From contig CAKOLW010000007.1 in NCBI GenBank assembly GCA_934096405.1, positions 1-54,003 on the forward strand: a stretch of DNA of 54,003 nucleotides. Direction: 5' to 3'. The DNA is from an uncultured Bacilli bacterium. GTDB taxonomy: Bacteria > Bacillota_I > Bacilli_A > RF39 > UBA660. Shown piece after piece: positions 15,008 to 23,933 of the stretch (within the stretch, counting starts at the first letter, position 1; each line of letters starts with the position of its first letter). The translations under genes were made by a program, and so were the position numbers. The notes under the pieces are model-generated. The model was not told the DNA's origin. It was given only the letters and a program-made list of their open reading frames with translations, and searched no databases.

Positions 15008-15569
15008 TGTTTAAAATATCGTATAAATATTTTTTTGTGTCTTCACTATTTCTAATTAAAACAATTGCTTCGTAAAAATTTTCAACACCTTTATTTAAGA
15101 TACTAAATGTTATTTTATATTTATAAAATCCGTATTTAGCATCTTTAATGTGTTTTTTCTTTTTATAATTTACAAATTTTCTATCATTCGAATTATTAAT
15201 AACTTCTTTTAAATATCTGCTTAGTATGCCTTTTATTCTTTTGTTTTCCTTACTGCTTCTTCTAGAATAGTTAGAAAAAGTATACTCTTTACTTGTTTTC
15301 TTATCAATAATTATATTGTTGTTTGTTTCGGCAATTTTATAAATTAATCCTTTTTGGCTATTTATGTTTTTCATTATTTCTTTATTTATACTTTTAAAGT
15401 CTAAATTATCATAGCTGTTATCATCAATTTGTAATCTATTAAAGCTACCATCATTATTATATTTAACTTCACTTTCTTTAATCGTAAAATTGTTAGTATT
15501 CTTATTAATAAAATATTCATAATTCAAATATTCTAAACGTTGGACGTTTATTATTTTCAACACACACAT
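14991..15569 (-). CDS. Hypothetical basic protein within the small-RNA cluster
   Basis: 192 residues, lysine- and asparagine-rich, no membrane segment. The start is the ATG at 15567-15569 (MCVLKIINVQRLEYLNYEYF), after AAAGGAACC; it has its own promoter (15595-15623). The C-terminal part (KYGFYKYKITFSILNKGVEN ... YEAIVLIRNS) looks like a beta-sheet domain, but I do not recognise the family. It lies between R2 and R3 on the opposite strand, and its 3' end is complementary to R2. A toxin or RNA-binding partner of the RNAs is possible but unproven. Confidence 0.7.
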   Translation of the reverse strand: MCVLKIINVQRLEYLNYEYFINKNTNNFTIKESEVKYNNDGSFNRLQIDDNSYDNLDFKSINKEIMKNINSQKGLIYKIAETNNNIIIDKKTSKEYTFSNYSRRSSKENKRIKGILSRYLKEVINNSNDRKFVNYKKKKHIKDAKYGFYKYKITFSILNKGVENFYEAIVLIRNSEDTKKYLYDILNIKKIN

Positions 15570-15594
15570 AATTGGTTCCTTTCTTTTACTATTT

Positions 15595-15623
15595 ATTTTA
15601 ACAAACCGCCTCATTTATTTCAA
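15595..15623 (-). promoter_or_regulatory. Promoter of the 14991-15569 gene
   Basis: Minus strand TTGAAA (15618-15623), 17 bp, TAAAAT (15595-15600), about 26 bp before the start codon. Confidence 0.65.
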
Positions 15624-15640
15624 TGATATGTCTAAAATTA

Positions 15641-15750
15641 TTTCCAAAATAAGCAATGTGTGGTATTGTTGATACATAAATTAATTAACGCACGCACATT
15701 TACCCCGATATTTATTATCCAGGGTTGACGCGGGGTTAATTAATTTTTTA
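15641..15750 (+). ncRNA. Small structured RNA, copy R3
   Basis: About 45 core nucleotides (from the GCACGCACATTTACCCCG segment to GACGCGGGG) are identical to R1. The outer stem is TTAATTAA/TTAATTAA in place of TTGATTG/CAATCAG, a compensatory change. The promoter elements TTTCCA (15641-15646) and TATTGT (15664-15669) keep the 17-bp spacing but are weaker than in R1 and R2, so this copy may be poorly expressed. Terminator T6 follows the stem. Confidence 0.65.
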
Positions 15751-15783
15751 TTTGGACTTTTATAAATACACAAGAAAAAACTC

Positions 15784-15812
15784 TTGATATTTTCTAAATA
15801 ATTTAGTATACT
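15784..15812 (+). promoter_or_regulatory. rpsD promoter
   Basis: TTGATA (15784-15789), 17-bp spacer, TATACT (15807-15812). Confidence 0.8.
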
Positions 15813-15818
15813 TAAGTA

Positions 15819-15972
15819 CATGGAAGAAATGGCAACTAAATTTAATTAGTAATGTGTTCATATCAACAAGAGTGATAAGTAATGAAGCCAATCATGAAAA
15901 TCTTAATATAAACACCCTACTGAGGAGAATTTAGATAAACACTTCTTTCAAATATTATAAGGAGGTGCTTAT
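15819..15972 (+). promoter_or_regulatory. Long 5' leader of rpsD, probable S4 autoregulatory leader
   Basis: About 150 nt separate the likely transcription start from the rpsD ATG, and they lack a gene. In Bacillus, S4 binds its own long leader to repress translation; here the position and length fit, but I could not verify the consensus fold. The ribosome binding site AAGGAGG is at 15960-15966. Confidence 0.45.
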
Positions 15973-16572
15973 ATGGCAAGATACACAGGTCCTGCTTTCA
16001 AGAAATCAAGAAGATATGGTTTCAGTACTTTAGAAAGTGGTAAGGATTTAAGAAAAAGAACATCAGCTCCTGGACAACATGGCACTAGTAGAAAGAAACT
16101 TAGTGAATATGGTATCCAATTACAAGAAAAACAAAAAGTTAAATTCATGTATGGTCTTACTGAAAAACAATTTAGAAAGACTTTTGATGAAGCTGGTAAG
16201 AAAAAAGGTATGCATGGTGTTAATTTCCTAATCATGTTAGAAAGCAGATTAGATAACTTAGTATATCGTATGGGAATGGCTAAAACAAGAAGAGCTAGTC
16301 GTCAATTAGTTAACCATGGACATATTTTAGTTAATGGTAAACATGTTGATATTCCAAGTTATCAAGTTAAACCTGGAGATGTAATCAGTGTTAAAGAAAG
16401 TTCTATGAATCATCCAGTTATCAACGAATGTGTTGAAGCGACTACTAATAGAGTTGCATATGTAACATTTGATTCTAAGAAAAAAGAAGGAACTTACGTA
16501 AGATATCCTGAAAGAGAAGAACTTAATGCTGATATTAATGAATCTCTAATCGTTGAATTCTATAATAGATAG
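15973..16572 (+). CDS. rpsD: 30S ribosomal protein S4
   Basis: Primary 16S rRNA binding protein of the 30S body, needed for assembly and decoding fidelity. 199 residues, normal for Bacilli. It begins MARYTGPAFKKSRRYGFSTL, and the S4 RNA-binding domain is seen as SRLDNLVYRMGMAKTRRASR then QLVNHGHILVNGKHVDIPSY. No zinc-type cysteines. Monocistronic, between the small-RNA cluster and a convergent pilus gene, as commonly found for rpsD in Firmicutes. Confidence 0.99.
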   Translation: MARYTGPAFKKSRRYGFSTLESGKDLRKRTSAPGQHGTSRKKLSEYGIQLQEKQKVKFMYGLTEKQFRKTFDEAGKKKGMHGVNFLIMLESRLDNLVYRMGMAKTRRASRQLVNHGHILVNGKHVDIPSYQVKPGDVISVKESSMNHPVINECVEATTNRVAYVTFDSKKKEGTYVRYPEREELNADINESLIVEFYNR

Positions 16573-16579
16573 AAATTAA

Positions 16580-16608
16580 AAATCTCGTTCAATTTGACGA
16601 GATTTTTT
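16580..16608. terminator. rpsD terminator (also faces the prepilin peptidase gene)
   Basis: AAATCTCGT (16580-16588) pairs with ACGAGATTT (16597-16605), followed by T. The convergent gene ends at 16607. Confidence 0.85.
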
Positions 16609-17365
16609 ATATTATTAATTCTATTTGGTAATAGCAAGATAGTATATATACGATAATATTACCTATTATCAAAAATGGTCCAAAAGGAATTATATCTTTT
16701 TTATTTTTACAAATTATTAAACTACTTATAAGCGCTAATATGCTTGATATAAATAAACTTATGAATGATTCAAATATATTTCCTAGAGACAAACCTATTA
16801 TAAACATTAATTTAATATCTCCTCCACCTAAAGATTCTTTTTTAAATACTTTGTCTCCAATTATTTTTATTAAAAACATTATACTAAACATTATTATAGA
16901 ATTAATTAAGTGGCTTAATACATTATAGTCGCTTTTTAAATATATAAAATTTATTAATATAATAGATAAGTATCCTATAATTATTACCCTATCACTTATA
17001 TAATAATATTTCATATCGCTTATTAAAGTTACAGATAAGATACTGATGAGAACTATGCTTATAAAAAATTCTCTGGAAATACCAAATATTAAATATAGAA
17101 TCATAAAAGCTAATCCTGTAAATAATTCAATTAAGAAATAATCTATTCCAATTTTACTTTTACAGTAATAGCATTTTCCTTTAAGAAATATATAAGAAAA
17201 AAGTGGTATATTCATATACCACTTAAGTGGTTTTTTACAATTTGCACAGAAACTTCCTGGTTTTATTGTGTTAATTTTATTTGGTATTCTATAACCCATA
17301 CACCCATAAAAGCTCCCTAAACAAGATCCTATTATAAATATCATTAATGACAATATACATTTCAT
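16607..17365 (-). CDS. comC: Prepilin peptidase (A24 family)
   Basis: Membrane aspartyl protease/N-methyltransferase that processes type IV pilin-like precursors. 252 residues with about seven hydrophobic segments. The cytoplasmic N-terminal domain has the zinc tetracysteine CANC (residues 40-43) and CYYC (65-68). Both catalytic aspartates are visible: in SDMKYYYISD and in the signature GGGDIKL near residue 183. Two bases separate it from the upstream platform protein; its substrate is presumably the pilin at 50420-50782. Confidence 0.93.
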   Translation of the reverse strand: MKCILSLMIFIIGSCLGSFYGCMGYRIPNKINTIKPGSFCANCKKPLKWYMNIPLFSYIFLKGKCYYCKSKIGIDYFLIELFTGLAFMILYLIFGISREFFISIVLISILSVTLISDMKYYYISDRVIIIGYLSIILINFIYLKSDYNVLSHLINSIIMFSIMFLIKIIGDKVFKKESLGGGDIKLMFIIGLSLGNIFESFISLFISSILALISSLIICKNKKDIIPFGPFLIIGNIIVYILSCYYQIELII

Positions 17366-17366
17366 T

Positions 17367-19172
17367 TTATTTTGCCCCCAATATTGAACTACTTACATTA
17401 TACATTGGAACTAAGATTGCTATCATTATTGTACCAACTATAACCGCTAAAAATACTATAAGTATAGGTTCAATCAATGATTTAAGAGTATTAGAAAGTG
17501 ATCTTTGTTCTCTTTGATAATAAGAACTAACTTTTTCAAGCATACTACTTAATTCACCAGTACTTTCACCTGTACTAATCATATAATATGCAAGAGGTGG
17601 TACACACCAATTATCTTTAAATGATAAACTAATTTTATCTCCTCTTAATAGATTAGATATTGTATCATATATTAGCATTTTATAAAATTCATTATTTGTT
17701 ATTTTGCTTAGTATATCCATACTATCAGTAAGTAATATGTTATTTTTATTTAGCACAGCAAAAGTTTTAGCAAATAGGTTCATCTCATTATATATTATTA
17801 ATTTACCTATCACTGGTATATGCATAAATATGTACTGCGTAATAGTTCTAAATGCTTTAACTTTTTTATACAATGTAATTAATATAAAAATTATTGATAC
17901 TACTACAGCTATTACTATAATCCAATTGGATTTAATAAAATTAGATATATTTACTAGTGTTAATGTTAAACCGGTTACTTCCGTTCCCAAACTTTCATAT
18001 ACTTTTTGAAATTGTGGAATTATATATACAACCATAAATATTATTATTACGTTTGCAAATATAAGTACAATTGCTGGGTAAGTTAGTGCACTGATTAATT
18101 GTTTTTTTGTTACTTCTTTTTCTTCATAGTATGTACTCATTTCATCAAGTGTGCTTTCCAAATCACCGATTAATTCTGCTGCTTTAATCATATTAATTAA
18201 TAATGGAGGAAAGACATTCCCTTGTTTTTTTAGTGCATCACTAAATGTTTCACCCATAGATAATTCATATATTACAGAATCATATACTTTTTTATATTTT
18301 TTTCTTTTATCTTGTTCTGCTAGTATTTTTGCAGCATCAGCTAGTGGTATACCACTTTTAATATATGTAGATAGTTGTGCTAACCAAAATATTAGGTCTT
18401 TATTCTTCATTGGACGTTCAAGATATCTATTTTGATTATGAACTAAATTAATCCACTTGTTAGTTTTAATTTCATAAACTTCAAAACCAGCATCTAGCAA
18501 ATATGAATGAACATCTAATTTAGATAAAGCTGAGAAATACCCTTTTACAAGCTTTCCATCACTATTTCTGGCTAGATATTGATATGTTTGTTTTTTATCT
18601 GTCCTTTCAGCATCTGCACCATTTTTATCAATTAATAATACTTCTAGCTCTCTTTCTTTTTTATTTCTGTAATGTTTAACAACTGAAATATTGTTCCATT
18701 TAGAAACAAAATACTCTTTTATTTTATTAGGTGTGTGTCTTAAAAAATATGTTAGTCTCTCATTAGTATTTTTTGTGCTTTTTGCAATAGATGTAAATAA
18801 ATTACTAAATGTTCTGATTATAAATTGAGGTATTTCATAGAAGAATAATTTTAGGAATTTATATAATCCTATTCCAATTGCTTTTAGTAATTCATAAATT
18901 TCTTTATAAATAATAACTAAAAAGTAATAGTAAACTACATATCCTACTTTATAGGTAAATCTACCAATATATTCAAAGCCATATATAAATCCATAAATAA
19001 TATAACTAAATACTGTTATTAATCTAGTAAAGATAAAGTCTAAAATTTTAGCTAAACCTAGTGCTGCATATCTTAAAGTCTTATATATTTCTGTTATTAT
19101 TTTTTTTAATATTGTTATGATATTAGAAGTTCTACTTTTATTTGTATTTTTCACTTTTTTATTTTTTTTCAT
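17367..19172 (-). CDS. Type II secretion/type IV pilus inner-membrane platform protein (PilC/ComGB) with long N-terminal extension
   Basis: Residues from about 197 on form a standard GspF/PilC protein: an N-terminal YQYLARNSDGKLVKGYF segment, two T2SSF domains each ending in hydrophobic segments, LAQLSTYIKSGIPLADAAKI in the first and STGESTGELSSMLEKVSSYY in the second. The family is usually about 350-400 residues; this protein has 601 because of an N-terminal hydrophobic, aromatic-rich extension (about 1-190) that may be membrane-associated. It anchors pilus assembly and works with the ATPase at 50886-52205. Confidence 0.9.
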   Translation of the reverse strand: MKKNKKVKNTNKSRTSNIITILKKIITEIYKTLRYAALGLAKILDFIFTRLITVFSYIIYGFIYGFEYIGRFTYKVGYVVYYYFLVIIYKEIYELLKAIGIGLYKFLKLFFYEIPQFIIRTFSNLFTSIAKSTKNTNERLTYFLRHTPNKIKEYFVSKWNNISVVKHYRNKKERELEVLLIDKNGADAERTDKKQTYQYLARNSDGKLVKGYFSALSKLDVHSYLLDAGFEVYEIKTNKWINLVHNQNRYLERPMKNKDLIFWLAQLSTYIKSGIPLADAAKILAEQDKRKKYKKVYDSVIYELSMGETFSDALKKQGNVFPPLLINMIKAAELIGDLESTLDEMSTYYEEKEVTKKQLISALTYPAIVLIFANVIIIFMVVYIIPQFQKVYESLGTEVTGLTLTLVNISNFIKSNWIIVIAVVVSIIFILITLYKKVKAFRTITQYIFMHIPVIGKLIIYNEMNLFAKTFAVLNKNNILLTDSMDILSKITNNEFYKMLIYDTISNLLRGDKISLSFKDNWCVPPLAYYMISTGESTGELSSMLEKVSSYYQREQRSLSNTLKSLIEPILIVFLAVIVGTIMIAILVPMYNVSSSILGAK

Positions 19173-19235
19173 TGTAAGTAGTACCTCCCTTATTCTTTTC
19201 TATAATAAAGTATATCATAAATTTTAAAAAGAAAA

Positions 19236-19268
19236 AAGAAAAAGATTATAATTTAATCATAATCTTTT
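19236..19268 (-). terminator. Terminator after the PrsA-like gene
   Basis: AAAGATTAT and ATAATCTTT pair on the minus strand, overlapping the stop codon, and are followed by TTCTTTTTTC. Confidence 0.7.
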
Positions 19269-20230
19269 GTATAATTGTTGTATACTTTTTTTAATTCTGT
19301 ATCTTTTATATTTAATTTAGATACTTTTCTTAATTCTATTAATGATTTCTCATATACATTTTTATTATCATTTATGTAATTAGTTTTTAATACATTTAAT
19401 ACTCTATCTTTAACATCTTTTAGTTCTGGCATATCTTTAGTTTTAATTCTTTTTATTATGTGATAGCCATAACTTGTTTTAACTAATGATTTTGTATATT
19501 CTTCATCTTTTAATTTTTTAGCTTCATCTTTAAACGTTTCTTCTAAATTTGAATCAAATTCTACATCAAAGTTTTCTGTAGTAATTTTATCTTTGTATTC
19601 TTCTTTTAGATCATCCCAAGATTCTCCATCTTTAAGTTTATCAAGTATTTCTGTAGCTAGGGATTTAGCATCTTCATCTGTTACATCATCAGTTATTTTT
19701 ACTAAAATATGTTCAACATTAAATGGTGCATAAACATTATTGTCATAATACTCAGTTATGCTATCTTCTTCTATTTTACTTGTTAAATATTCATCATAGT
19801 ATTTTTGTCTTAGAAAATCCAATTCTAAATAATTAGTAAAGTCATCATAGCTTTCAAAATTATTTTTACTTAAAAAATCTTCTTCTGACATTTGATAAGT
19901 TTTTTCATAATATTTAATATACTCGTCTGCTTTATTTTTTATGTCTTCTTTATCTTCATCAGTTATTTTATATTTATCATACAATATAGTTGAATCTATT
20001 ATATCAAGTAATTCATATGCAGCATATTTTTCTTTTAATTTACTGTATATACTATCAGCTGTTATATTCTTTTTACTAACATTAATAGCCACTTCTTCTC
20101 CATTTTTTAATTTAGCTATTCTATCTGGATAAAATAATAACATTATAAGTAATCCAATTAAAAAACAGCCACCCATTCTCATCCATTCATCTTTTTTTAT
20201 TTTTTTTAAATTATTTATTATCTTTTTCAC
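19253..20230 (-). CDS. Membrane-anchored PrsA/SurA-like peptidyl-prolyl isomerase
   Basis: Extracytoplasmic foldase for secreted proteins. 325 residues: cytoplasmic N-terminus, one transmembrane segment (about 17-34), a SurA_N-like helical region, then a parvulin domain with NVEHILVKITDD near residue 172 and SYGYHIIKRI near 255. No clear lipobox, so it is held by an uncleaved anchor rather than lipid, unlike B. subtilis PrsA. GTG start at 20228-20230 after GATGAGGA. It could assist the exported proteins encoded at 25639-28334. Confidence 0.85.
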   Translation of the reverse strand: MKKIINNLKKIKKDEWMRMGGCFLIGLLIMLLFYPDRIAKLKNGEEVAINVSKKNITADSIYSKLKEKYAAYELLDIIDSTILYDKYKITDEDKEDIKNKADEYIKYYEKTYQMSEEDFLSKNNFESYDDFTNYLELDFLRQKYYDEYLTSKIEEDSITEYYDNNVYAPFNVEHILVKITDDVTDEDAKSLATEILDKLKDGESWDDLKEEYKDKITTENFDVEFDSNLEETFKDEAKKLKDEEYTKSLVKTSYGYHIIKRIKTKDMPELKDVKDRVLNVLKTNYINDNKNVYEKSLIELRKVSKLNIKDTELKKVYNNYTKDYD

Positions 20231-20290
20231 GTTATCCTCATCCTTCTTATTTTATTTTACTATTTTCCAATTATTTAATCAACTATATCT

Positions 20291-20908
20291 TTAATTTTTC
20301 ACTTTTTTTTCATCTTTAATACTATTATGAACTGGACTATAAGAGTATCTATGATATTTACATGGACCATATTCATTAAGTGCATCTAAGTGTTTTTTTG
20401 TTCCATAACCTTTATTGTTTTTTAAATCATACATAGGATACTCTTTATCTATTTCATCTATCATTCTATCTCTAGTTACTTTAGCAATTATGCTTGCTGC
20501 GGCAATAGATTCACTTAGTACATCTCCCTTAATTATAGAACTATTTGGTATATCTATATCTAATTTCATAGCATCTATTAATACATAATCTGGTTTGATT
20601 TTTAAATTATCTATGGCTTTTTTCATAGCTACTTTTGTAGCTTCATATATATTAATTTCATCTATAGTTTTTTCATCTACTATGCCTATTCCAATGTCTA
20701 TTGCATTTTCACTAATTATATCAAATAATTTTTCTCTTTTCTTTTCACTTAATTTTTTAGAATCTTTAATTTCAGGATTATAGTAACCTATTGGAAGTAT
20801 AACAGCTGCGGTTACTACTGGACCTAATAAAGGTCCTCTTCCCACTTCATCTATTCCACATATTAATTTATACCCTTTTTGATATAATTCATTTTCATGT
20901 TCTAACAT
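20291..20908 (-). CDS. rnhB: Ribonuclease HII
   Basis: Removes misincorporated ribonucleotides and RNA from RNA/DNA hybrids. 205 residues. All four acidic residues of the active site are visible: D and E in GIDEVGRGPLLGPV near residue 19, D in YVLIDAMKL, and D in IAKVTRDRMID. The substrate-recognition GRG triad is intact. Ribosome binding site AAGGAA before the ATG. Confidence 0.97.
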   Translation of the reverse strand: MLEHENELYQKGYKLICGIDEVGRGPLLGPVVTAAVILPIGYYNPEIKDSKKLSEKKREKLFDIISENAIDIGIGIVDEKTIDEINIYEATKVAMKKAIDNLKIKPDYVLIDAMKLDIDIPNSSIIKGDVLSESIAAASIIAKVTRDRMIDEIDKEYPMYDLKNNKGYGTKKHLDALNEYGPCKYHRYSYSPVHNSIKDEKKVKN

Positions 20909-20962
20909 AGTTTATCATTCCTTCTATTACTATTAAAGTATATCATATAATTTATTGTTAAT

Positions 20963-22207
20963 CTATAAATCTAAACTATTCTTATTTAATAAAAATTCTT
21001 GAATGCCTATAATTAATATGCCCTCTTCAGTATACCAACTTTTCATGTTATCTTTAACAACTATAATTTTTTTAAAATTATCAGGTATATTTAATAAAGG
21101 TCTTTCTTCTTGTAAAGTTTTTTCTCTTGTTTCTAAATTTAATGCAGACTGAACATAGTATTTTTTATTACCTAAGTTACATACAAAATCAACTTCAACT
21201 TGTTTTTTTCTACTTTGTTCATCTCTAATTTCTACAACTCCAACATCAACATTGTAACCTCTTACAATTAATTCATTATATATAATATTTTCCATCAAAT
21301 GATTTTCTTCTTGTTGTCTAAAGTTAAGTCTAGCATTTCTTAATCCTATATCTGAAAAATAATATTTACTTGGTGTAGATATATACTTTTTTCCTTTAAC
21401 ATCATATCTTTCTACTTTGTTAACTATAAATGAATCTTCAATACATTTAAGATAAAAATTAACCGTATTTAAAGATATTTCTTTTTCCTTATTACTTTTA
21501 AATATGTCAAATATTTTTTGTGGATTTGTTAAAGAGCCAACAGATGAAGCTAACATGTTTATGATTGAATCTAAAATATCACTTCTTTGAATATTATTTC
21601 TTTCAATTATATCTTTTATATATGTTTGTTCAAATAAAGTTTTCAAATAATTAGATTTTTCTTCATCACTTTTTTTAGATAATATCATTGGTAATCCACC
21701 ATATAAAACATATTCATTCCATGCTTCATACTTATCATCTTTAAAATTACTTACATATTCAGAAAATGATAAAGGAAATACCTTAACCTCATCACCTCTA
21801 CCCCTAAATTCAGTAATAATATCACTTGAAAGAAATTTAGAATTACTACCAGTTACATAAATATCTATATTTTTTTCATATAAAAGACCATTTAAAACAT
21901 ATTCAAATCCATCTGCAAGTTGTACTTCATCTAATAAAATATAATACATTTTCTTGTCTTTAATTAATGATCTAAGATATTCATCAAGAACTTTAGAGTC
22001 ATGATATTTTTTATTAATTTCTTTATCTAATTCTAATTTAATAATATGATCTTCTTTAACTCCAGTAGAAATCAAGTAGTCTTTAAAAATTGGATCTAAT
22101 AAATATGATTTGCCACATCTTCTAATTCCTGTCAACACCTTAATTGCACCATTTTCTCTTCTGTTTATAAGTTTTTCTAAATAAGTATCTCTATTAATTT
22201 TCTTCAT
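20963..22207 (-). CDS. AAA ATPase of the DUF4143 family
   Basis: 414 residues with P-loop GIRRCGKS near residue 28, Walker B YYILLDEVQ near 92, sensor VTGSNSKFLSS, and a C-terminal DUF4143 domain with a nuclease-like (PD-D/ExK type) core VEVDFVCNLGNKKYYVQ. These proteins are common, numerous and poorly understood in gut bacteria and archaea. Monocistronic with its own promoter. Its upstream region contains the 23-bp repeats at 22347-22392. Confidence 0.88.
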   Translation of the reverse strand: MKKINRDTYLEKLINRRENGAIKVLTGIRRCGKSYLLDPIFKDYLISTGVKEDHIIKLELDKEINKKYHDSKVLDEYLRSLIKDKKMYYILLDEVQLADGFEYVLNGLLYEKNIDIYVTGSNSKFLSSDIITEFRGRGDEVKVFPLSFSEYVSNFKDDKYEAWNEYVLYGGLPMILSKKSDEEKSNYLKTLFEQTYIKDIIERNNIQRSDILDSIINMLASSVGSLTNPQKIFDIFKSNKEKEISLNTVNFYLKCIEDSFIVNKVERYDVKGKKYISTPSKYYFSDIGLRNARLNFRQQEENHLMENIIYNELIVRGYNVDVGVVEIRDEQSRKKQVEVDFVCNLGNKKYYVQSALNLETREKTLQEERPLLNIPDNFKKIIVVKDNMKSWYTEEGILIIGIQEFLLNKNSLDL

Positions 22208-22231
22208 AACACATTTCTCCTTTACAAGGTA

Positions 22232-22260
22232 ATATTATCATATTTAAATATTTTTTTCAA
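22232..22260 (-). promoter_or_regulatory. Promoter of the DUF4143 ATPase gene
   Basis: Minus strand TTGAAA (22255-22260), 17 bp, TAATAT (22232-22237). Confidence 0.6.
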
Positions 22261-22346
22261 TATTTTCATTGAAGATTTTTACCTTTTTGGTTAATTTTCT
22301 TCAGTGACATTATTATTTTGATAAGTTTGATTTAAAAATGAACTTA

Positions 22347-22392
22347 GCAAAAATGAAAAACTGACCGAATGAAAATTCAAAATTTGACCGAA
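22347..22392 (-). repeat. Two tandem 23-bp repeat units (TTCGGTCA family)
   Basis: On the minus strand two adjoining 23-bp units, 22392-22370 and 22369-22347, each begin TTCGGTCA. The same unit type occurs five times at 30248-30362. The rest of the 304-bp gap 22208-22511 holds only the ATPase promoter and the gatB terminator. Confidence 0.7.
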
Positions 22393-22465
22393 TGGACTTC
22401 AAAAAGCAGTATAATTAATATAACTTAATTAATTTTCCGGCAACAATTTTATCATTTTATTAAAA

Positions 22466-22492
22466 AACCTAAAGTAAAATTTTACTTAGGTT
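22466..22492 (-). terminator. Terminator of gatCAB
   Basis: AACCTAAAGTAAA pairs with TTTACTTAGGTT (one mismatch or bulge); minus-strand T-run follows, 20 bp beyond the gatB stop. Confidence 0.75.
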
Positions 22493-22511
22493 CTTATATT
22501 TATAATATTAT

Positions 22512-23933
22512 CTATCTCTTATTAATTTCTTCACTTAAAACTTGATTAACAATACTTGGATTTGCTTTACCACCACTCTTTTTAAGTATTTGTCCTACAA
22601 AGAAACCAAGTATATTAGTTTTACCACTTTTATAAGTTGCTAATTGATTAGGATTTTCATCTATTACTTCATTAACAAGTAATCTTATATCATCTATATT
22701 ACTTATTTGTTCCATACCTTTTTCTTTTACTATTTCTAAAGGTGTTTTCTTTTCTTCTAAAACATAAGTAAATACTTCTTTACCTTGTTGAGTACTTATT
22801 TTACCAGAACTAATTAAATCAATTAAATCGTGTAACATTACTGGCGTCATATGTACATCTTTAAGTTCCAAATTATTTTGATTTAAATAACCAAGTAATC
22901 TTGTAGTCATCCAATTAGATGCTTCTTTTGGATTAGTACCCAACTTTAACACTTCTTCATAAAAGTCACTTATATCTTTATTCTTACTAAGTGTTTTAGC
23001 ATCTTTACTAACTACACCTAATCCAATATATTTCTTTTCTCTATCATAAGGTAATTCTGGTATAGTAGATTTAATCTCATTAATAAATTCATCACTTAGT
23101 TTAACACTAGGTATATTAGGTTCAACATAATATTTATAATCTACTGCTTCTACTTTTTCTCTCATTGATACAGTAACTTTATTAGTATCATCCCATCTAC
23201 GAGTTTCTTGTTTAACCTTTTCTCCACTTTCCAACACTTCAGTTTGTCTTTTAATTTCATAAAGTATAGTTTCCTTAACTGAATTAAATGAATTAATATT
23301 TTTGATTTCGGCTCTTGTACCTAAAACAGTATCAGTTTCTTTCATTAAACTAATATTTACATCAACTCTTAGTTCTCCTTTATCACTACTAGCATTAGAT
23401 ACATCTGTATACTTAATTACATTTCTAAGACTTTCTAAAAATGCAATTACTTCTCTTTCATTATGAAATACTGGTTCTGTAACAATTTCTACTAAGCATT
23501 TACCAGCACGATTATAATCAATTAAAGAATAATCACTAAAATGATCTAAGCTTGCTGAATCTTCTTCTAAATGTATTTGATGAATATCTGCTTTTAATTC
23601 TTTTCCATCTAAATCATATAATAAATATCCATTTTTACCAAATGGTTTAGTCATCTGAGTTATTTGATATCCTTTAGGTAAATCTGCATAATAATAATTC
23701 TTTCTATCAAATAATACTTCATCTGGAGTTTTACAATTTAAAGCAAGAGCAAGTTTAATAGTCTTTTTAACACCTTCTTTATTAGGTAAAGGAAGTATTC
23801 CAGGAAAAGATAAATCAATTACACTAATATTTGTATTAGGTAGAGTTGAATATTCATTTCTACTAGGACTAAACATTTTAGTTTTAGTATTTAATTCACA
23901 ATGTATTTCAAGTCCAATTACTGGTATATACAT
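22512..23933 (-). CDS. gatB: Asp/Glu-tRNA amidotransferase subunit B
   Basis: tRNA-binding kinase subunit of GatCAB, which converts Glu-tRNA(Gln) (and Asp-tRNA(Asn)) to the amidated form. 473 residues, full length. It opens with the GatB signature IGLEIHCELNTKTKMFSPSR and has KNYYYADLPKGYQITQ and LRVDVNISL; the C-terminal YqeY-like helical domain ends in KSGGKANPSIVNQVLSEEI. One base separates it from gatA, in order gatC-gatA-gatB. The presence suggests that the organism lacks GlnRS. Confidence 0.97.
   Translation of the reverse strand: MYIPVIGLEIHCELNTKTKMFSPSRNEYSTLPNTNISVIDLSFPGILPLPNKEGVKKTIKLALALNCKTPDEVLFDRKNYYYADLPKGYQITQMTKPFGKNGYLLYDLDGKELKADIHQIHLEEDSASLDHFSDYSLIDYNRAGKCLVEIVTEPVFHNEREVIAFLESLRNVIKYTDVSNASSDKGELRVDVNISLMKETDTVLGTRAEIKNINSFNSVKETILYEIKRQTEVLESGEKVKQETRRWDDTNKVTVSMREKVEAVDYKYYVEPNIPSVKLSDEFINEIKSTIPELPYDREKKYIGLGVVSKDAKTLSKNKDISDFYEEVLKLGTNPKEASNWMTTRLLGYLNQNNLELKDVHMTPVMLHDLIDLISSGKISTQQGKEVFTYVLEEKKTPLEIVKEKGMEQISNIDDIRLLVNEVIDENPNQLATYKSGKTNILGFFVGQILKKSGGKANPSIVNQVLSEEINKR

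Noticed and set aside
14764..15750. R1-R3 as repeats of a type III toxin-antitoxin RNA
   Set aside because: They have separate promoters and terminators, lie on the strand opposite to the candidate protein and do not form a short tandem array before the gene.
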